From Trichomonas vaginalis G3 (taxonomy: Eukaryota > Parabasalia > Trichomonadida > Trichomonadidae): a DNA stretch of 64,000 nucleotides. The translations under genes and the position numbers were made by a program. The notes under the pieces were generated by a model that saw only the letters and a program-made list of their open reading frames with translations, searched no databases and had not been told where the DNA came from. Below are positions 1 through 10,066 of the stretch, piece by piece. The stretch covers positions 18,559,319 to 18,623,318 of the forward strand of contig NC_067206.1 in the NCBI RefSeq assembly GCF_026262505.1. The letters are read 5' to 3'. Position 1 is the stretch's first letter, and each line of letters opens with the position of its first letter.

Positions 1-159
1 AAAAAATCAAAGGAAATTTCTCAAAAAATGTGCTATTATAATAGAAAAAATGTCTCACTTTATGTTTACAATGTATAGAAATCAAAAATATTATTTGTTG
101 CTAATCTTTTAGTAAAACCAAACAGAGTTTTTCATTTTATCAATGGTGTCGAAGACATT

Positions 160-1335
160 TAAACACCACCCGTCGGACACTGCTTGCCAATATTAAATTG
201 ACAAGCAGTAAATAAGTTACCATAGGTGTAAGAATACGCCAATTCCAAAATGAAATTAGAAATAATACAAAATTTGTATTTAAACACCGCCCGTCGGACA
301 CTGCTTGCCAATATTAAATTGGCAAGCAATTTCTATTGTTAATTCAGAGGCCTCGGGCTCTCCTTCTTTTTTCTCTTCCCTAATTTCTCCCTCCCGGGGC
401 CTCTGACAAAAGTATTCAATTTTGATTTTGACATCTGACATCTGATATTTGACAATCTGACAAAAGCTCTCAATTTAAATTTGACATTTGACATCTGACA
501 TTTTCGTTCATAAGATTCGCAGTTTACAAGAAAGCTGGGAAGCTTTGTCTAAATCCTCAGTTATTAAGACAAAGTTTCCCAACTATCTAGTAGAAACTAA
601 AGGCTGTGGGGTACTAATATATATATAATCAGTGCCTCATAGACTTTAGTTTCTTAAATAAAATGAGAAAACTTGCTGGCAATGCATTTTGATAACAGAT
701 TGGAAGCTATGAATCACTGATCTTGAATTAGTGATTCATAGCCTCCAATCTTTGTTAAAAGGTGCTAAACTTTTGGCAAAATGGAAGATATTATTCAAAT
801 GTTTTGACATTTTCTAATGAGAATGAAAGGGTGAGGGCTATATATTGGCCTTATATAGCCCTCGCCCTTTGATTTCAAATAGAAATGCGAGAAACTTTTC
901 TCAAATAGTTTATAATTTGGGAAAATTTTCTCATATTTCTACTAGGAATAGGAGCCTACGAGACACTAAACTAGTGTCAGTGCTTCGTAGGTTCCTATCT
1001 CTTAGTTGAGGCGAGCAAATTTGAAGTTAATTTGAAACAATAAAATTCAAGTTTTCTCGCCTCAACGGGAGAATGAAAGGGCGAGGGCTATATAAGGCCA
1101 ATATCTTCCATTTTGCCAAAAGTTTCGTCGATTTCTACTAGGAATAGGACCCTACGAAGCACTGACTCTAGGCCAGTACCTCGTAGGTTCCTATCCCTAC
1201 TATGAAAAGACCCAAACTTTGGGCTTATTTTAAGAAATCAGCCCAAAGTTTGGGCTTTTCTTATGGGAATGAAAGGCATTGAGGGATAACGTAATAATGT
1301 AGACTCCTCGGCCTTTCATTCTCACAAACCATATC
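160..1335. repeat. Array of about ten diverse hairpins (array 1)
   Basis: The stretch is tiled by inverted repeats of roughly 45-70 nt with stems of about 15-25 bp. Clear examples: 298-330 around CTTGCCAAT/ATTGGCAAG; 535-590 around GGGAAGCTTTGTCT; 590-660; 683-745; 823-875 around GAAAGGGTGAGGGCTATATA; 945-1010; 1005-1065; 1140-1195; 1200-1262 around GCCCAAAGTTTGGGC; and 1265-1322 around GAATGAAAGGC. A longer-range inverted repeat pairs about 768-795 with 1098-1130. No ORF of interest is present. The same hairpin types, diverged, occur at 31.5-32.5, 46.0-46.3 and 56.0-56.2 kb inside transposons, so this is probably the interior of an element whose left end lies outside the window. Confidence 0.8.
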
Positions 1336-1875
1336 ATTAGTCATAAAAAATAACAAGCTTAGTGACTAAGCTAGGCAGTGTATGGCTCTACAGTATAATA
1401 ATTCAAATTCGGCTTTCCCGAATTTTCATTTAGATTGTCAATCCCATGCACAACCATAGTTCGCAATTGTAAACGATACGACACTTTTTGTTTACAGACT
1501 TTACATTTGTTTACAAATGTCACTTTTCATGTCATTTTTTGAAAATTTGTATCACTCTTCACAAAATTTATCAAATTTAGATATTTTCAAATTTTGCGAA
1601 TTGATTGAATAATTGCATATTTTATCACATGTTTCTAGAAGTATGTGTAATATTTTTGATTTCATCAAGTAATTGTCGAATTTGATCTTAAGGGTCCACT
1701 GTAAGGCCAAATAAGGTCTATCGTCGTCCCAAAATATTGCTCAAGATGGTGTTTTACTAAGGCCCAAAACTTAAAAAAACAAAAAAAAATTAACTTTACT
1801 CTTTTGAGATCCTTATCAGATGTGCAACAATTTGATGCAGTATCACAATTCGAATCCGATTTTTTAATGTAGATG
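1336..1875. other. AT-rich spacer, no gene seen
   Basis: No credible coding region. Around 1505-1545 it has close copies of TTTGTTTACAAATGTCACTT, resembling the subterminal TGTCACTTTT motif of the transposons elsewhere in the window. This may be the right part of the element that holds hairpin array 1. Confidence 0.4.
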
Positions 1876-2281
1876 TGTTGTAAACAGAAATTCATCAAAA
1901 GTGACACCTCAGAAAAGCTAAAATATTGAATTTTTGGAACTTTTGATAGAGCACGTTTTTAAATATTAATTAAAGTAAATGTATATTTTGTAAAGATTCT
2001 TTTTAATAAAAAATAAAATTTTGAAAAAGAACACAAAATCTTCTGAAAAATAATATCACATAAACTCATATTATTTTCTAATATATAACTATTTTATATA
2101 AAAATCAAAGTCAATTTTATTTTTCATATTCAAATGGACTGAGTGTTAACATTTAACATTTTTTGCTAATTGTCGTCAAAAATTAGGCGTAAAGCAAAAA
2201 TTGATATTTCATATGGTTTTATGATAGATAAGCATTATATTCCCACTCATTATATTCGTAAATTTTGAGGTTTATCCTTCG
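1876..2281 (-). mobile_element. Truncated foldback MITE (MITE2 copy 1)
   Basis: Starts with TGTTGTAAACAGAAATTCAT, the reverse complement of the right terminus of the elements at 32878-34132 and 46383-47035. It follows that family until about 2281, where the match stops abruptly after the shared CCTTCG. Only one arm is kept. No coding capacity. Confidence 0.75.
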
Positions 2282-2469
2282 ACAAACCCAAATTTTAGCT
2301 AAAAGTGACAGGGAAAAAACGTTTAGTATTAAAAAAAAGACCGATGAGAGCTTCGTTCGAAATATAGAGGGAACTGAGAATGCACAACCATTCTCAGGGA
2401 ATATTGGATGCTATTTCCGTTCCCTCTGTATGGAAAATTGAGGTTTTCAAAGGGAGTTAAAATAATATC
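2282..2469. other. Spacer with an imperfect inverted repeat
   Basis: Contains an imperfect hairpin at about 2370-2440 (GAGGGAAC ... GTTCCCTC flanking a TTCTCAG repeat), similar in plan to the hairpin at 43015-43110. No gene. Confidence 0.4.
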
Positions 2470-2701
2470 AAATTTATACTAATTTACTTCAAAATACAAA
2501 AGTATTTGACAGCTAAAATTAGTTACTTTAGCAAGCCTATCAATACCCTTTTACGATTATTGTTACTTTTTCGAAATAAAAGTAAAAACAAATTTATACT
2601 AATTTACTTCAAAATACAAAAGTATTTGACAGCTAAAATTAGTTACTTTAGCAAGCCTATCAATACCCTTTTACGATTATTGTTACTTTTTCGAAATAAA
2701 A
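2470..2701. repeat. Tandem duplication, 120-bp unit, two copies
   Basis: Bases 2471-2589 recur at 2591-2701 essentially unchanged (period 120). The unit is AT-rich and non-coding; the open frame through it exists only because the unit length is a multiple of three. Confidence 0.85.
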
Positions 2702-3540
2702 TAAATTTATTATCAAAAACCTTTTTTTTTCTTAGTAAAAATAAACGAAATTTTTTACCTTATGAACTTTTGATGGAAATATGCAAATTTAAAATAATAA
2801 AGAAAGCCGCGAGCGAAGCGATCGGCTTAGTTCGAAGATTTTGATTCAAATCTTTGCTGATCTGTAATTCGCGAGAAAAAAACATAGCACACATTTGCAC
2901 ACATTTTGACACTTTTTCTGACAAGCATCATTCAAATTTGAAGAAAAACCTCTAAATTTCATTCAAATTCCTGTCAAAATGTGTGCAAAATTGAAATAGG
3001 CACACATTTTGACATACGATTATTTATATACGTTATTTTAATGGTTTCAGAGAAATCTTCGTTACACATTATTGAAGATTACTCAATATTTAAGTGAATG
3101 ACTCACTACCACCTGTTTAGAAAAATGGTAGCATAAAATCCAAATGTCACATATATTATTTCTTATTTCATACAAATAAACTTACAATTATAACCTCAAC
3201 TTGTTTGCAAAGCAGAAACTCAATATAAGCAATCGATCAGTAGTGTATTTAAAAGTCGAATTTAAATTTAAAAATTTATAATCTTATTTCGGAACCAATT
3301 AGTATAAATTTAGGACAAAAAGCTACGTGGTGTTGATAACAACTATTAAAATTCAAATATTACTACCATGAACAATACAATGGCTCATATTGATAATTGA
3401 TAAACGTGCATATAAATTGCATATATCATCAATGTCATTAAGTAAAATACATGTATATAAATAGATTAGAAATATTTTTCGGTTAGAATTAAAATCTATG
3501 TAATAAAAAATAAGTTATAAAAATAAATACCGAATTTTTA
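2702..3540. other. Gene-free stretch with one inverted repeat
   Basis: No gene seen. An inverted repeat pairs TTTGCACACATTTTGACA near 2894-2911 with its complement near 2975-2992. At 2806-2825 is GCCGCGAGCGAAGCGA, a GC-rich motif also found at 52369-52384 near the right end of MULE2. The pair may mark the end of another Mutator-like element. Confidence 0.35.
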
Positions 3541-3955
3541 TTTGTAATATAAACTGCTACAATATGCTAGTGTATACAAATGTATTTGTCGTATTGATTT
3601 GAAAGATCTTCAACATGGTTCAGATCTAAATTTGAAACTCGTAAAATAAAGCGAATCTTTATTTGTAATATAAACTGCTACAATATGCTAGTGTATACAA
3701 ATGTATTTGTCGTATTGATTTGAAAGATCTTCAACATGGTTCAGATCTAAATTTGAAACTCGTAAAATAAAGCGAATCTTTATTTGTAATATAAACTGCT
3801 ACAATATGCTAGTGTATACAAATGTATTTGTCGTATTGATTTGAAAGATCTTCAACATGGTTCAGATCTAAATTTGAAACTCGTAAAATAAAGCGAATCT
3901 TTATTTGTAATATAAACTGCTACAATATGCTAGTGTGTACAAATGTGTTTGTACA
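3541..3955. repeat. Tandem array, 121-bp unit, 3.4 copies
   Basis: Units start at 3541, 3662, 3783 and 3904 (period 121) and are almost identical; the fourth is partial and diverges after about 3938. Non-coding. Confidence 0.9.
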
Positions 3956-4493
3956 AATGTATAACTCTTTGTCAATTGTTATGGCACCTTATAACTTAAA
4001 AATCATTTTCATTAACAAATATAAAAAGTGACAATTAATATTTTCATTAAATGCATATTTAATTATCAAAACAATGTCGATTTAGCTTGAATGTTCATTA
4101 TAAATGTGTAAGTTTAGGAAAACAAAAAATAATTAATTCTCGCAAAGAAACTTATTTTAAAAGAACCTAAACAAAAGTTCATATAATAATAAATCTAAAA
4201 ATAGATATTAATTTAAACGAAGATAATGAGAGAATGGGGATGTTGTAAAACAATGAGACTTAATGATCAAATAATTAAAATAATAAAATTAATTAAAGGA
4301 AAGCTAAAATAGTTTAATGAATTTTTATAGATTGGTTACACAATCAATGTTTCTGTGTCAATGTACATCAATCAACATCGTTTCATTGAATTTTGTCTTC
4401 ATATATACTTATATATTACTGTTCCTGTTTCCCTTATTATTAATTTTCAAATTCTTATATAATAATTTTTTATTCTAAATGATTTGTCATAAA
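3956..4493. other. AT-rich spacer
   Basis: No ORF, repeat or RNA gene was seen. It lies downstream of the minus-strand transposase fragment that ends at 4494. Confidence 0.4.
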
Positions 4494-4925
4494 TTAATTA
4501 ATCTCATTTCCAAAAATATCATCTTCTGTAATTTCGAATTCATTGATATTTATATCATCGGATTCTTCTAATTTAATTGTAACAGAATTTGAAAACTGCT
4601 CATCATTTTTATTCAGATATTTTTCAATTTCTATATCTCGATAATCGGCCTCTCCAAATCGAAATGATTTTTTATGTTTTTTGATTATTTCACTTGGTAT
4701 TTCTGCACGTTCTAATCCAAAATTAGATGTGAATACATCTAACTCTTGTTGAATTCTTGTCAATGGTATAAAATACGATTTTTTATGATCAAAATTGTCA
4801 TTTTGCTGTCTTGCATATCGATGAAAATATACCTTATCAACTTTCAATAGGATGTAAATCATATGATAAATAGTTGGATGTGGGAATGCAATATGAGAGT
4901 TTAACACTTTGTTAAATGACTCAAC
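4494..4925 (-). pseudogene. C-terminal fragment of a Mutator-like transposase
   Basis: The open frame runs out of the neighbouring MITE, so only the part left of 4926 belongs to this gene. It contains ESFNKVLNSHIAFPHPTIYH followed by a short hydrophobic helix and an acidic tail. This resembles the last domain of FLYWCH/Mutator-type transposases, where an N-x-x-E-x-x-N-like helix precedes a conserved aromatic stretch. N-terminal zinc-finger and catalytic DDE regions are absent. The break coincides exactly with the left end of element C1. Family assignment is tentative; the gene is certainly partial. Confidence 0.45.
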
Positions 4926-5631
4926 TCTTATATACGAAAAAAAGAGATCTGACATTGTGTCAGATCTCAGTAAAAGTGACATTTACATGTCAAAAAAATA
5001 GAATGAGTTTAAGTAATTAAAATTGAGGGTGAGAGTAGTATTGTATGAAATAATATCTCTCACCCTCCAATTCATCCTATGGCGCCGAAAAAATTTTGGT
5101 GAAATGCGACCACATTTCACCAAAATTTCTCGGCGCCATATAGAGAACTAGAGCCTGTGAGGTACTGATACTATCCATGTACCTCGCAGGCTCTAGTTCC
5201 AAGCCAAAATGGCTAAAAATTGCCCGCAATTGTTCACATTGCGGGCAATTTTTAGCCATTTTGGCTGGGAATTGGAGGGTGAGAGTAGTATTGTATGAAA
5301 TAATATCTCTCACCCTCCAATTCATCCTATGGCGCCGAAAAAATTTTGGTGAAATGCGACCACATTTCACCAAAATTTCTCGGCGCCATATAGAGAACTA
5401 GAGCCTGTGAGGTACTGATACTATCCATGTACCTCGCAGGCTCTAGTTCCAAGCCAAAATGGCTAAAAATTGCCCGCAATTGTTCACATTCCCATCTTTT
5501 GTTGGTAAGACGAAGAATATGAAATAAATTATGAAGAAGATAATGATGAATAAAATATCACTTTTTATATTTTTGACACGTAAAGTTGTCACTTTTCTGT
5601 CAAACCGTTTTTATCGTTTTCGTATATAACA
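4926..5631. mobile_element. Non-autonomous element C, copy 1 (706 bp)
   Basis: Termini are TCTTATATACGAAAA on the left and, reversed, TGTTATATACGAAAA on the right, followed inside by ...AAAAGTGACA. It is near-identical to 38025-39229 but has two rather than four 250-bp hairpin units. No target-site duplication is seen: left flank CAAC, right flank TACT. The flanks are unrelated genes (a Mutator-like tail and a Maverick integrase), which suggests recombination between element copies rather than simple insertion. No protein is encoded; ORFs on both strands come from palindrome symmetry. Confidence 0.85.
5022..5490. repeat. Four-hairpin unit, about 1.9 copies (array 2)
   Basis: Each 250-bp unit is four palindromes in a row: GGAGGGTGAGAG...CTCTCACCCTCC; GGCGCCGAAAAA...CGGCGCC; GAACTAGAGCCTGTGAGGTA...; and AGCCAAAATGGCTAAAAATT.... 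Units start at about 5022 and 5272; the second stops in the loop of the fourth hairpin at about 5490. Sequence between neighbouring stems is 0-5 nt. Confidence 0.9.
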
Positions 5632-6398
5632 TACTTTCTTCTATTTTTACGAACACGAATGTGAGTACCTGTCGGGTTCCCATTGTTGTCATAGTCAATA
5701 GTATTTTCATATGGGTCGCGTTTAGGTATTTCTATTTTTACTTTGTCACCTTTCTGAAGTTTGAAGCCCGGCATTCTTTCTTGTTTGTCTCTTTTGACTA
5801 AATTATTAAATATATAGTCTTTCTCTAAGTCAGGGTTGTTTTTCATTTCTTCGGGGGAGTGGTTTCCCAAACCTTTTTGTTTACGGCTATTGTAAATATT
5901 TAAAACTTGTCTCATCTTTGCCATGGAGAAGTGTCTATACTTGTCGTCATATGACATTTCATTTGCTTCACCACCTTGTGGTTGGTTTAAGTCTCTTAAC
6001 ATTTTTATACAACCGTCAATGACACCAAGAGCAGAATGGTTTTGGTCGACAATGAAATATTGGTTTACATTTTTTGAACGCAGATAGTTTTTTACATCAT
6101 CTGATTTGAAAGAACTTTCACAGTCAGATGTCAGTTTTGTTGGATGGTATTTGTCAACGAATATTGTCAAAGCTGCTAAGATATCTAAAATAGCTTTGGA
6201 CTGTAATGGTATGGCTTCACAGTATCTTGTGTTTTGACCAACAAATATTAACCAGTATGGTGGTCCATCTTCTCTATACCTCGGAATGTTTTCCAAGATA
6301 TCCATAAACCAAGCATTTGGTGTTGAACTAAAGATTTTTATCATGAGTGCTTTTTTTGTTGCCTTAGAAACATAGGGGTCCTTGTTTGGATTCGTCAT
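5589..6398 (-). CDS. Maverick-type retroviral-like integrase, 3' end chimeric
   Basis: A 269-residue frame from ATG at 6398. The rve catalytic core starts at the N terminus: Asp in WFMDILENI (about residue 34), Asp in LTSDCESS (about 97), and the third acidic position in HSALGVIDGCI, which is Asp rather than the usual Glu. A basic C-terminal region after residue 205 (KLQKGDKVKIEIP) resembles the beginning of the SH3-like/chromo part of Maverick integrases. The last ~14 codons and the stop lie in the terminal repeat of element C1, so the natural C terminus is lost. In Mavericks this enzyme joins element ends to the target. It diverges from the gene at 6416 across a 17-bp spacer. Confidence 0.8.
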   Translation of the reverse strand: MTNPNKDPYVSKATKKALMIKIFSSTPNAWFMDILENIPRYREDGPPYWLIFVGQNTRYCEAIPLQSKAILDILAALTIFVDKYHPTKLTSDCESSFKSDDVKNYLRSKNVNQYFIVDQNHSALGVIDGCIKMLRDLNQPQGGEANEMSYDDKYRHFSMAKMRQVLNIYNSRKQKGLGNHSPEEMKNNPDLEKDYIFNNLVKRDKQERMPGFKLQKGDKVKIEIPKRDPYENTIDYDNNGNPTGTHIRVRKNRRKYVIYENDKNGLTEK

Positions 6399-6401
6399 TT
6401 T
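6395..6401 (+). promoter_or_regulatory. Initiator-like box TCATTTT
   Basis: TCATTTT matches the trichomonad initiator pattern TCA(+1)YYW and lies 15-21 nt upstream of the ATG at 6416. It overlaps the start codon of the divergent integrase gene. Confidence 0.4.
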
Positions 6402-6415
6402 TTAACCCATAAGAA

Positions 6416-6817
6416 ATGGGTTTATTTGGCGCATTAGCAGGAGTTGCATCCAGATTTTTGCCCGCAGTGGGAACAATAGCCAGAGGTGTATTTGGAGTTG
6501 GAAGGAAGATTTTGAGTACATTAGGTATACTGAAAGAGAAAGCACAACCTATTATACAAACTGTACAGAAAGGTTGGGATGTAGCACGAGATGCAACAAA
6601 TCTTATTCCAAATCCTGAAACAAGAGGGAAAGTTCAAGGATGGATGGACAATGTAGGAAGACAAGCAGGAAACTATTATAACAAAGCAAATGACTACTAT
6701 AACCAAGCAGGACACTATATGGACCAAGGTGAAAGATTCTTTAACAGAGGATATAACCATGCACAACAGTGGGTAAACAATAACCAACCTCAACCGCCTC
6801 AAACGTGGGGAATGTAA
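6416..6817 (+). CDS. Small Maverick protein with hydrophobic N terminus and QN-rich tail
   Basis: 133 residues. Residues 1-40 are rich in Gly, Ala, Val and Ile (MGLFGALAGVASRFLP onward) and could form an amphipathic or membrane-active helix. Residues 75-133 are rich in Asn, Gln and Tyr with repeating NYYNKANDYYNQAGHY spacing. The plan resembles small minor virion proteins of tectivirus/adenovirus-like lineages, but no family is recognised. First of four co-oriented genes (6416-9777) with spacers of 19-30 nt; polymerase is the last. Function unknown. Confidence 0.6.
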   Translation: MGLFGALAGVASRFLPAVGTIARGVFGVGRKILSTLGILKEKAQPIIQTVQKGWDVARDATNLIPNPETRGKVQGWMDNVGRQAGNYYNKANDYYNQAGHYMDQGERFFNRGYNHAQQWVNNNQPQPPQTWGM

Positions 6818-6836
6818 AGTTTTTTATTGGGATGAA

Positions 6837-6989
6837 ATGAACAATACAGCATTGAGACAAATGGGTTCAAGATGGATTTGTCGACTTCCAGCAGTTACAC
6901 AACGTGTTTGTCAAGTTCTTCCTATACCTCAGGAAGTTTTAGACCGACTTAAAAAACCTAAACAACCAGTTGAAAACAAACCAAACTAA
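6837..6989 (+). CDS. 50-residue basic protein
   Basis: ATG at 6837, stop at 6987-6989. The peptide contains RQMGSRWICRLPAV, then QEVLDRLKKPKQPVE. Support comes from its position between two co-oriented genes and from a leader ending in GATGAAATGA that also precedes the ATG at 7009. A run of five or six T lies just upstream in both cases. Function unknown. Confidence 0.45.
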   Translation: MNNTALRQMGSRWICRLPAVTQRVCQVLPIPQEVLDRLKKPKQPVENKPN

Positions 6990-7008
6990 AATTTTTTACT
7001 GAGATGAA

Positions 7009-7593
7009 ATGACCGAAGAAGTTGAAACGGTAGATTTGACACCACAAACAAAAAGTTCAGAACCATTGTCAAAACCTGTCAAAGAACTTACAGATGAAGA
7101 GAAAAATTCAATAATAGAAAGTGCCAGGTCTGGAAATACAAACCCTAACTACAAAGTCACTTTTCATAGAAATGGAACGGCTAGTATCTCAAAAAAGAAA
7201 CAGACTCTCACAAATAAAATATTGAAGTCTGAAGGAGCTTTCGAGACAACAGATGGAAAAGTTTACTTCACTGACCAACAGTTCATTATAGAACATCTCA
7301 TTGACTTAGAGTCAAAATATTCTAAACTTTACAACAAACACAAAAAGTTGAAAGGAAAACAAAAACAAATGGCATATGATATTTATGAAGATGTTGACGA
7401 CACAACTGTTCCTGCAGGTGAAGTAAAGTCAGAGGAACCGAAAAGTGACGAAAAACCGATAGAAGAAGAGAAACCAAAAACTGAAGATAAACCAAAACCA
7501 AAGTTTAGTTTCCAAACTAAACCAAGTCAACCTTCATTAGCTGGTATGGGTTGGCGTCAAAGACTTATGGCAGCAGGCGGTTATGTTAAGTAA
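7009..7593 (+). CDS. Charged Maverick protein, unknown function
   Basis: 194 residues. The N-terminal half is polar with a small basic region (FHRNGTASISKKKQ at about 45-58). Residues 100-120 are Lys/Gln-rich and probably helical. Residues 135-170 are a low-complexity Glu/Lys/Pro tract (EEPKSDEKPIEEEKPKTED). The C terminus is GMGWRQRLMAAGGYVK. It lies between the 50-residue gene and the polymerase, same strand. No family recognised; a scaffold or nucleic-acid-binding role is only a guess from composition. Confidence 0.6.
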   Translation: MTEEVETVDLTPQTKSSEPLSKPVKELTDEEKNSIIESARSGNTNPNYKVTFHRNGTASISKKKQTLTNKILKSEGAFETTDGKVYFTDQQFIIEHLIDLESKYSKLYNKHKKLKGKQKQMAYDIYEDVDDTTVPAGEVKSEEPKSDEKPIEEEKPKTEDKPKPKFSFQTKPSQPSLAGMGWRQRLMAAGGYVK

Positions 7594-7623
7594 AGAAAAA
7601 AACATTTTTTTATTTTTATAAAA

Positions 7624-9777
7624 ATGCCCCCATATAGAATGGATAGAAAGTCTGCTAGAATAAAAGCAGAGTTACAAAGATATGGTTGGAGAGTTTCGAA
7701 GAAGTTTAAATATAGGAAGGGAAGACCCATAAAAGTCTATGACAAACTGGCTGGTCTTCGCTACGAAATGGATTTGGAAACAGCACGTGCCAATTATCCA
7801 AACAGACTAGAGAGGTTAGAAGAAGAACGTCTTATGGACATGCCTTTCGATGTTAGTGAACCTCAAGTTGAAGGACAGGACGGCTTTGCCAGATTCTACT
7901 GGAAACATGACGAACAATTGCATCCTTTGAGAAGGAAAAAAGGAAAAGGTGAAGACGCACATGCTCCCATGGAAAGAACAAGATATGCATATGAGAAGTA
8001 CCGTGAAGTTAGAAGTCAAATTACATCTGGTCGAACCTTTACAGTAAACTTTGACGAAGGAAAGAACAAAGAAGGCTTCATGGGTGTACTTGCTGCCATA
8101 CAAGACGGAAATAAGAAAGGACACAATCTCAGATTGACCATAACGGATTTGGATGGTCACATTTACTATGCAAATGGCAATGAACAAACAGCTGCAAAAC
8201 TTCTTGACGCTTTCAAGACTACAAAGAGAGAACAAATGGTTGACTCCGACTCAGACATTTTGAATGCAATTGAAGGAATTGCAAGTGTCAAGTTCGAATG
8301 GTACCAACCTAACCCTCAAGCAGTCAGACAACATGCTGGATACTTCCCCTTCATAAATAAGTCTGACATTGACTTGACAAGGTATGGAATTTACAATTCA
8401 ATTGAAACAATTGTCAATGAACCTTGTATTCTTACATGTCTCAGGAACTCTGGTCTTGTTACAGAAGAGAAGATGAAGTATCTTGAGTCATGTGTGAAGA
8501 CAAGGTACATTCTCAGAGGTCAATTGGCAAAAATTGCACCGTTGGCAAATGTCAATATCCGAGTCAACATACCTACAGCTAAAGGTTCTTCACATGACGA
8601 CTATGTTGTTGAGTTCAATTTACCATGGTTGAAGATTGCAATTGTCCACAACCACTTCATGTTGAACGAAAGTCTTACAAACCCATTGTTCGGAAAAGGC
8701 AAGTGCAACATTGTCAGAGCTGTAAACATTCTTTTCGAGAAAGGTTTGTTGGAACCAATTCCAGATGACAAGCTGACAGAAACTTTTGTACCAAAAGACG
8801 AAACAAACTTTTCATTGTTAGCAAGACCAAAAGTTGTTCCAGACAAAGTTCTAGTACAAAAGAAGTACACAATTCCACAAGGAGTTGGATTGTTCGGATA
8901 CCAACCTGAACCAGAAGAACTTCCAATGAGGTTGCAAGAACTTCAAGATGCTATAAACAAACTTCCATTGAGACATCCAATTGACGTCAAATTGTATTGG
9001 AGAGCATCTGAGTTAGGTCAGAAGGTTTTATATGAAACAGGTTGCTTCGACGATGTTTATGAGATAACAGGAGAAGTTTCTCAGAAGATAAGAGACTCAC
9101 TTGAATTTCCACAAACTGGACCAATTGGTTGCGACAAGTTCGACTCAGATGAAAAGATATACTATGTCGACCTTAACGCTGCATACATGAGGTTTGTCCA
9201 ATATATTCCGACTGGAATTCCAAACGAAGATGGTGAGTTTCCGGGAAGGAACTATACAGTTGGAAAAGTCATACAACAACTGTATGATATTAGGAAAGCT
9301 TCAAACCCCAAACTTGCAATGACACTCAAATTGCTTATGAATTCGACATGGGGATATTCCATTAAGAAACCTCAAGAGATGAAGAGTAAACATTATGAGA
9401 AGGTCGACAACTTTGTTGAAAGGTTTTCTCCTTTTGTTTTGAAGTACGAATTCACTCAAGGTCAAAGTGGCTTAGTAACCACATTAAAACCTATTGTCGA
9501 ACATTGGTCTTACCCTCAGTTCGCAAAGGCAGTACTTGACAACTACAACAAATTCTTCTCCGAAGTCAAATCCAAAGTGAAGGTTTACTATGAGAACATT
9601 GACGCACTCATGACGAACGAAGAAGGGTACAACAAACTCATTGAAATGGGAATGGTCGGTGAAAAGATGGGCTGTTTTAAGCTAGATAAGGTATTTTCTG
9701 AAGTTCATGTCCTCTCCAAGCGTAAGTACTGGGGCATACTTGAAGACGGCACAGAAATAAAACATTGCATGAAGTAA
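7624..9777 (+). CDS. Maverick family B DNA polymerase (protein-primed type), short
   Basis: 717 residues from ATG at 7624. Polymerase motifs near the C terminus: motif A YYVDLNAAYM (Asp about 516), motif B KLLMNSTWGYS (about 566-576), a motif C position reading YYENIDALM (Asp about 660) instead of Y-x-D-T-D-S, and the KxY motif SKRKYWG (about 699). Known Maverick polymerases exceed 1000 residues. I could not recognise the 3'-5' exonuclease motifs in the N-terminal 500 residues, and only ~55 residues separate motifs A and B. The first Asp of motif C is missing. The frame is open, but activity is doubtful. In intact elements this enzyme replicates the element, probably by protein priming. Confidence 0.8.
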   Translation: MPPYRMDRKSARIKAELQRYGWRVSKKFKYRKGRPIKVYDKLAGLRYEMDLETARANYPNRLERLEEERLMDMPFDVSEPQVEGQDGFARFYWKHDEQLHPLRRKKGKGEDAHAPMERTRYAYEKYREVRSQITSGRTFTVNFDEGKNKEGFMGVLAAIQDGNKKGHNLRLTITDLDGHIYYANGNEQTAAKLLDAFKTTKREQMVDSDSDILNAIEGIASVKFEWYQPNPQAVRQHAGYFPFINKSDIDLTRYGIYNSIETIVNEPCILTCLRNSGLVTEEKMKYLESCVKTRYILRGQLAKIAPLANVNIRVNIPTAKGSSHDDYVVEFNLPWLKIAIVHNHFMLNESLTNPLFGKGKCNIVRAVNILFEKGLLEPIPDDKLTETFVPKDETNFSLLARPKVVPDKVLVQKKYTIPQGVGLFGYQPEPEELPMRLQELQDAINKLPLRHPIDVKLYWRASELGQKVLYETGCFDDVYEITGEVSQKIRDSLEFPQTGPIGCDKFDSDEKIYYVDLNAAYMRFVQYIPTGIPNEDGEFPGRNYTVGKVIQQLYDIRKASNPKLAMTLKLLMNSTWGYSIKKPQEMKSKHYEKVDNFVERFSPFVLKYEFTQGQSGLVTTLKPIVEHWSYPQFAKAVLDNYNKFFSEVKSKVKVYYENIDALMTNEEGYNKLIEMGMVGEKMGCFKLDKVFSEVHVLSKRKYWGILEDGTEIKHCMK

Positions 9778-9799
9778 AAAATTTTTATTCGAATTTGAA

Positions 9800-10045
9800 T
9801 TAAAATGTGGGAATTCTTGGGAACGGGAAAGGCTTATTTACTTGAGGAACAGGTAAAGGTGGTGGAGGTGGAGGTGGTGGCAACCAGTCCATTTTATATT
9901 CCTTCCTAGCTAATTTCCGTTTAATTTCATGGTCGCCCTCGGAGTCTTTGAATCGGACAGGTCGAGTTACACCATTCTTGGTCTCAAACTCATATATAAC
10001 CTGTTTGTCTGTATTTTCGTCGACTATGACACGAGACACAAACAT
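9800..10045 (-). CDS. Small protein with polyproline tail
   Basis: The eukaryotic ATG is at 10045 (81 residues); a longer frame would need TTG. The N-terminal part is VIYEFETKNGVTRPVRFKD, followed by Lys/Arg-rich residues, WLPPPPPPPPLPVPQVNKPF (about residues 54-73) and a short end. Polyproline tracts of this kind bind SH3/WW/profilin-type partners, but none is identified. Convergent with the polymerase (22-bp gap), divergent from the gene at 10076. Unknown. Confidence 0.5.
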   Translation of the reverse strand: MFVSRVIVDENTDKQVIYEFETKNGVTRPVRFKDSEGDHEIKRKLARKEYKMDWLPPPPPPPPLPVPQVNKPFPFPRIPTF

Positions 10046-10066
10046 TGACCAAACGGACAAAAAGTG

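Noticed and set aside
1665..1907. 80-residue ORF
   Set aside because: Overlaps the MITE2 terminus and is not conserved in other copies.
2506..2844. 112-residue ORF
   Set aside because: Starts at TTG and runs through a 120-bp tandem duplication; low-complexity AT-rich translation.
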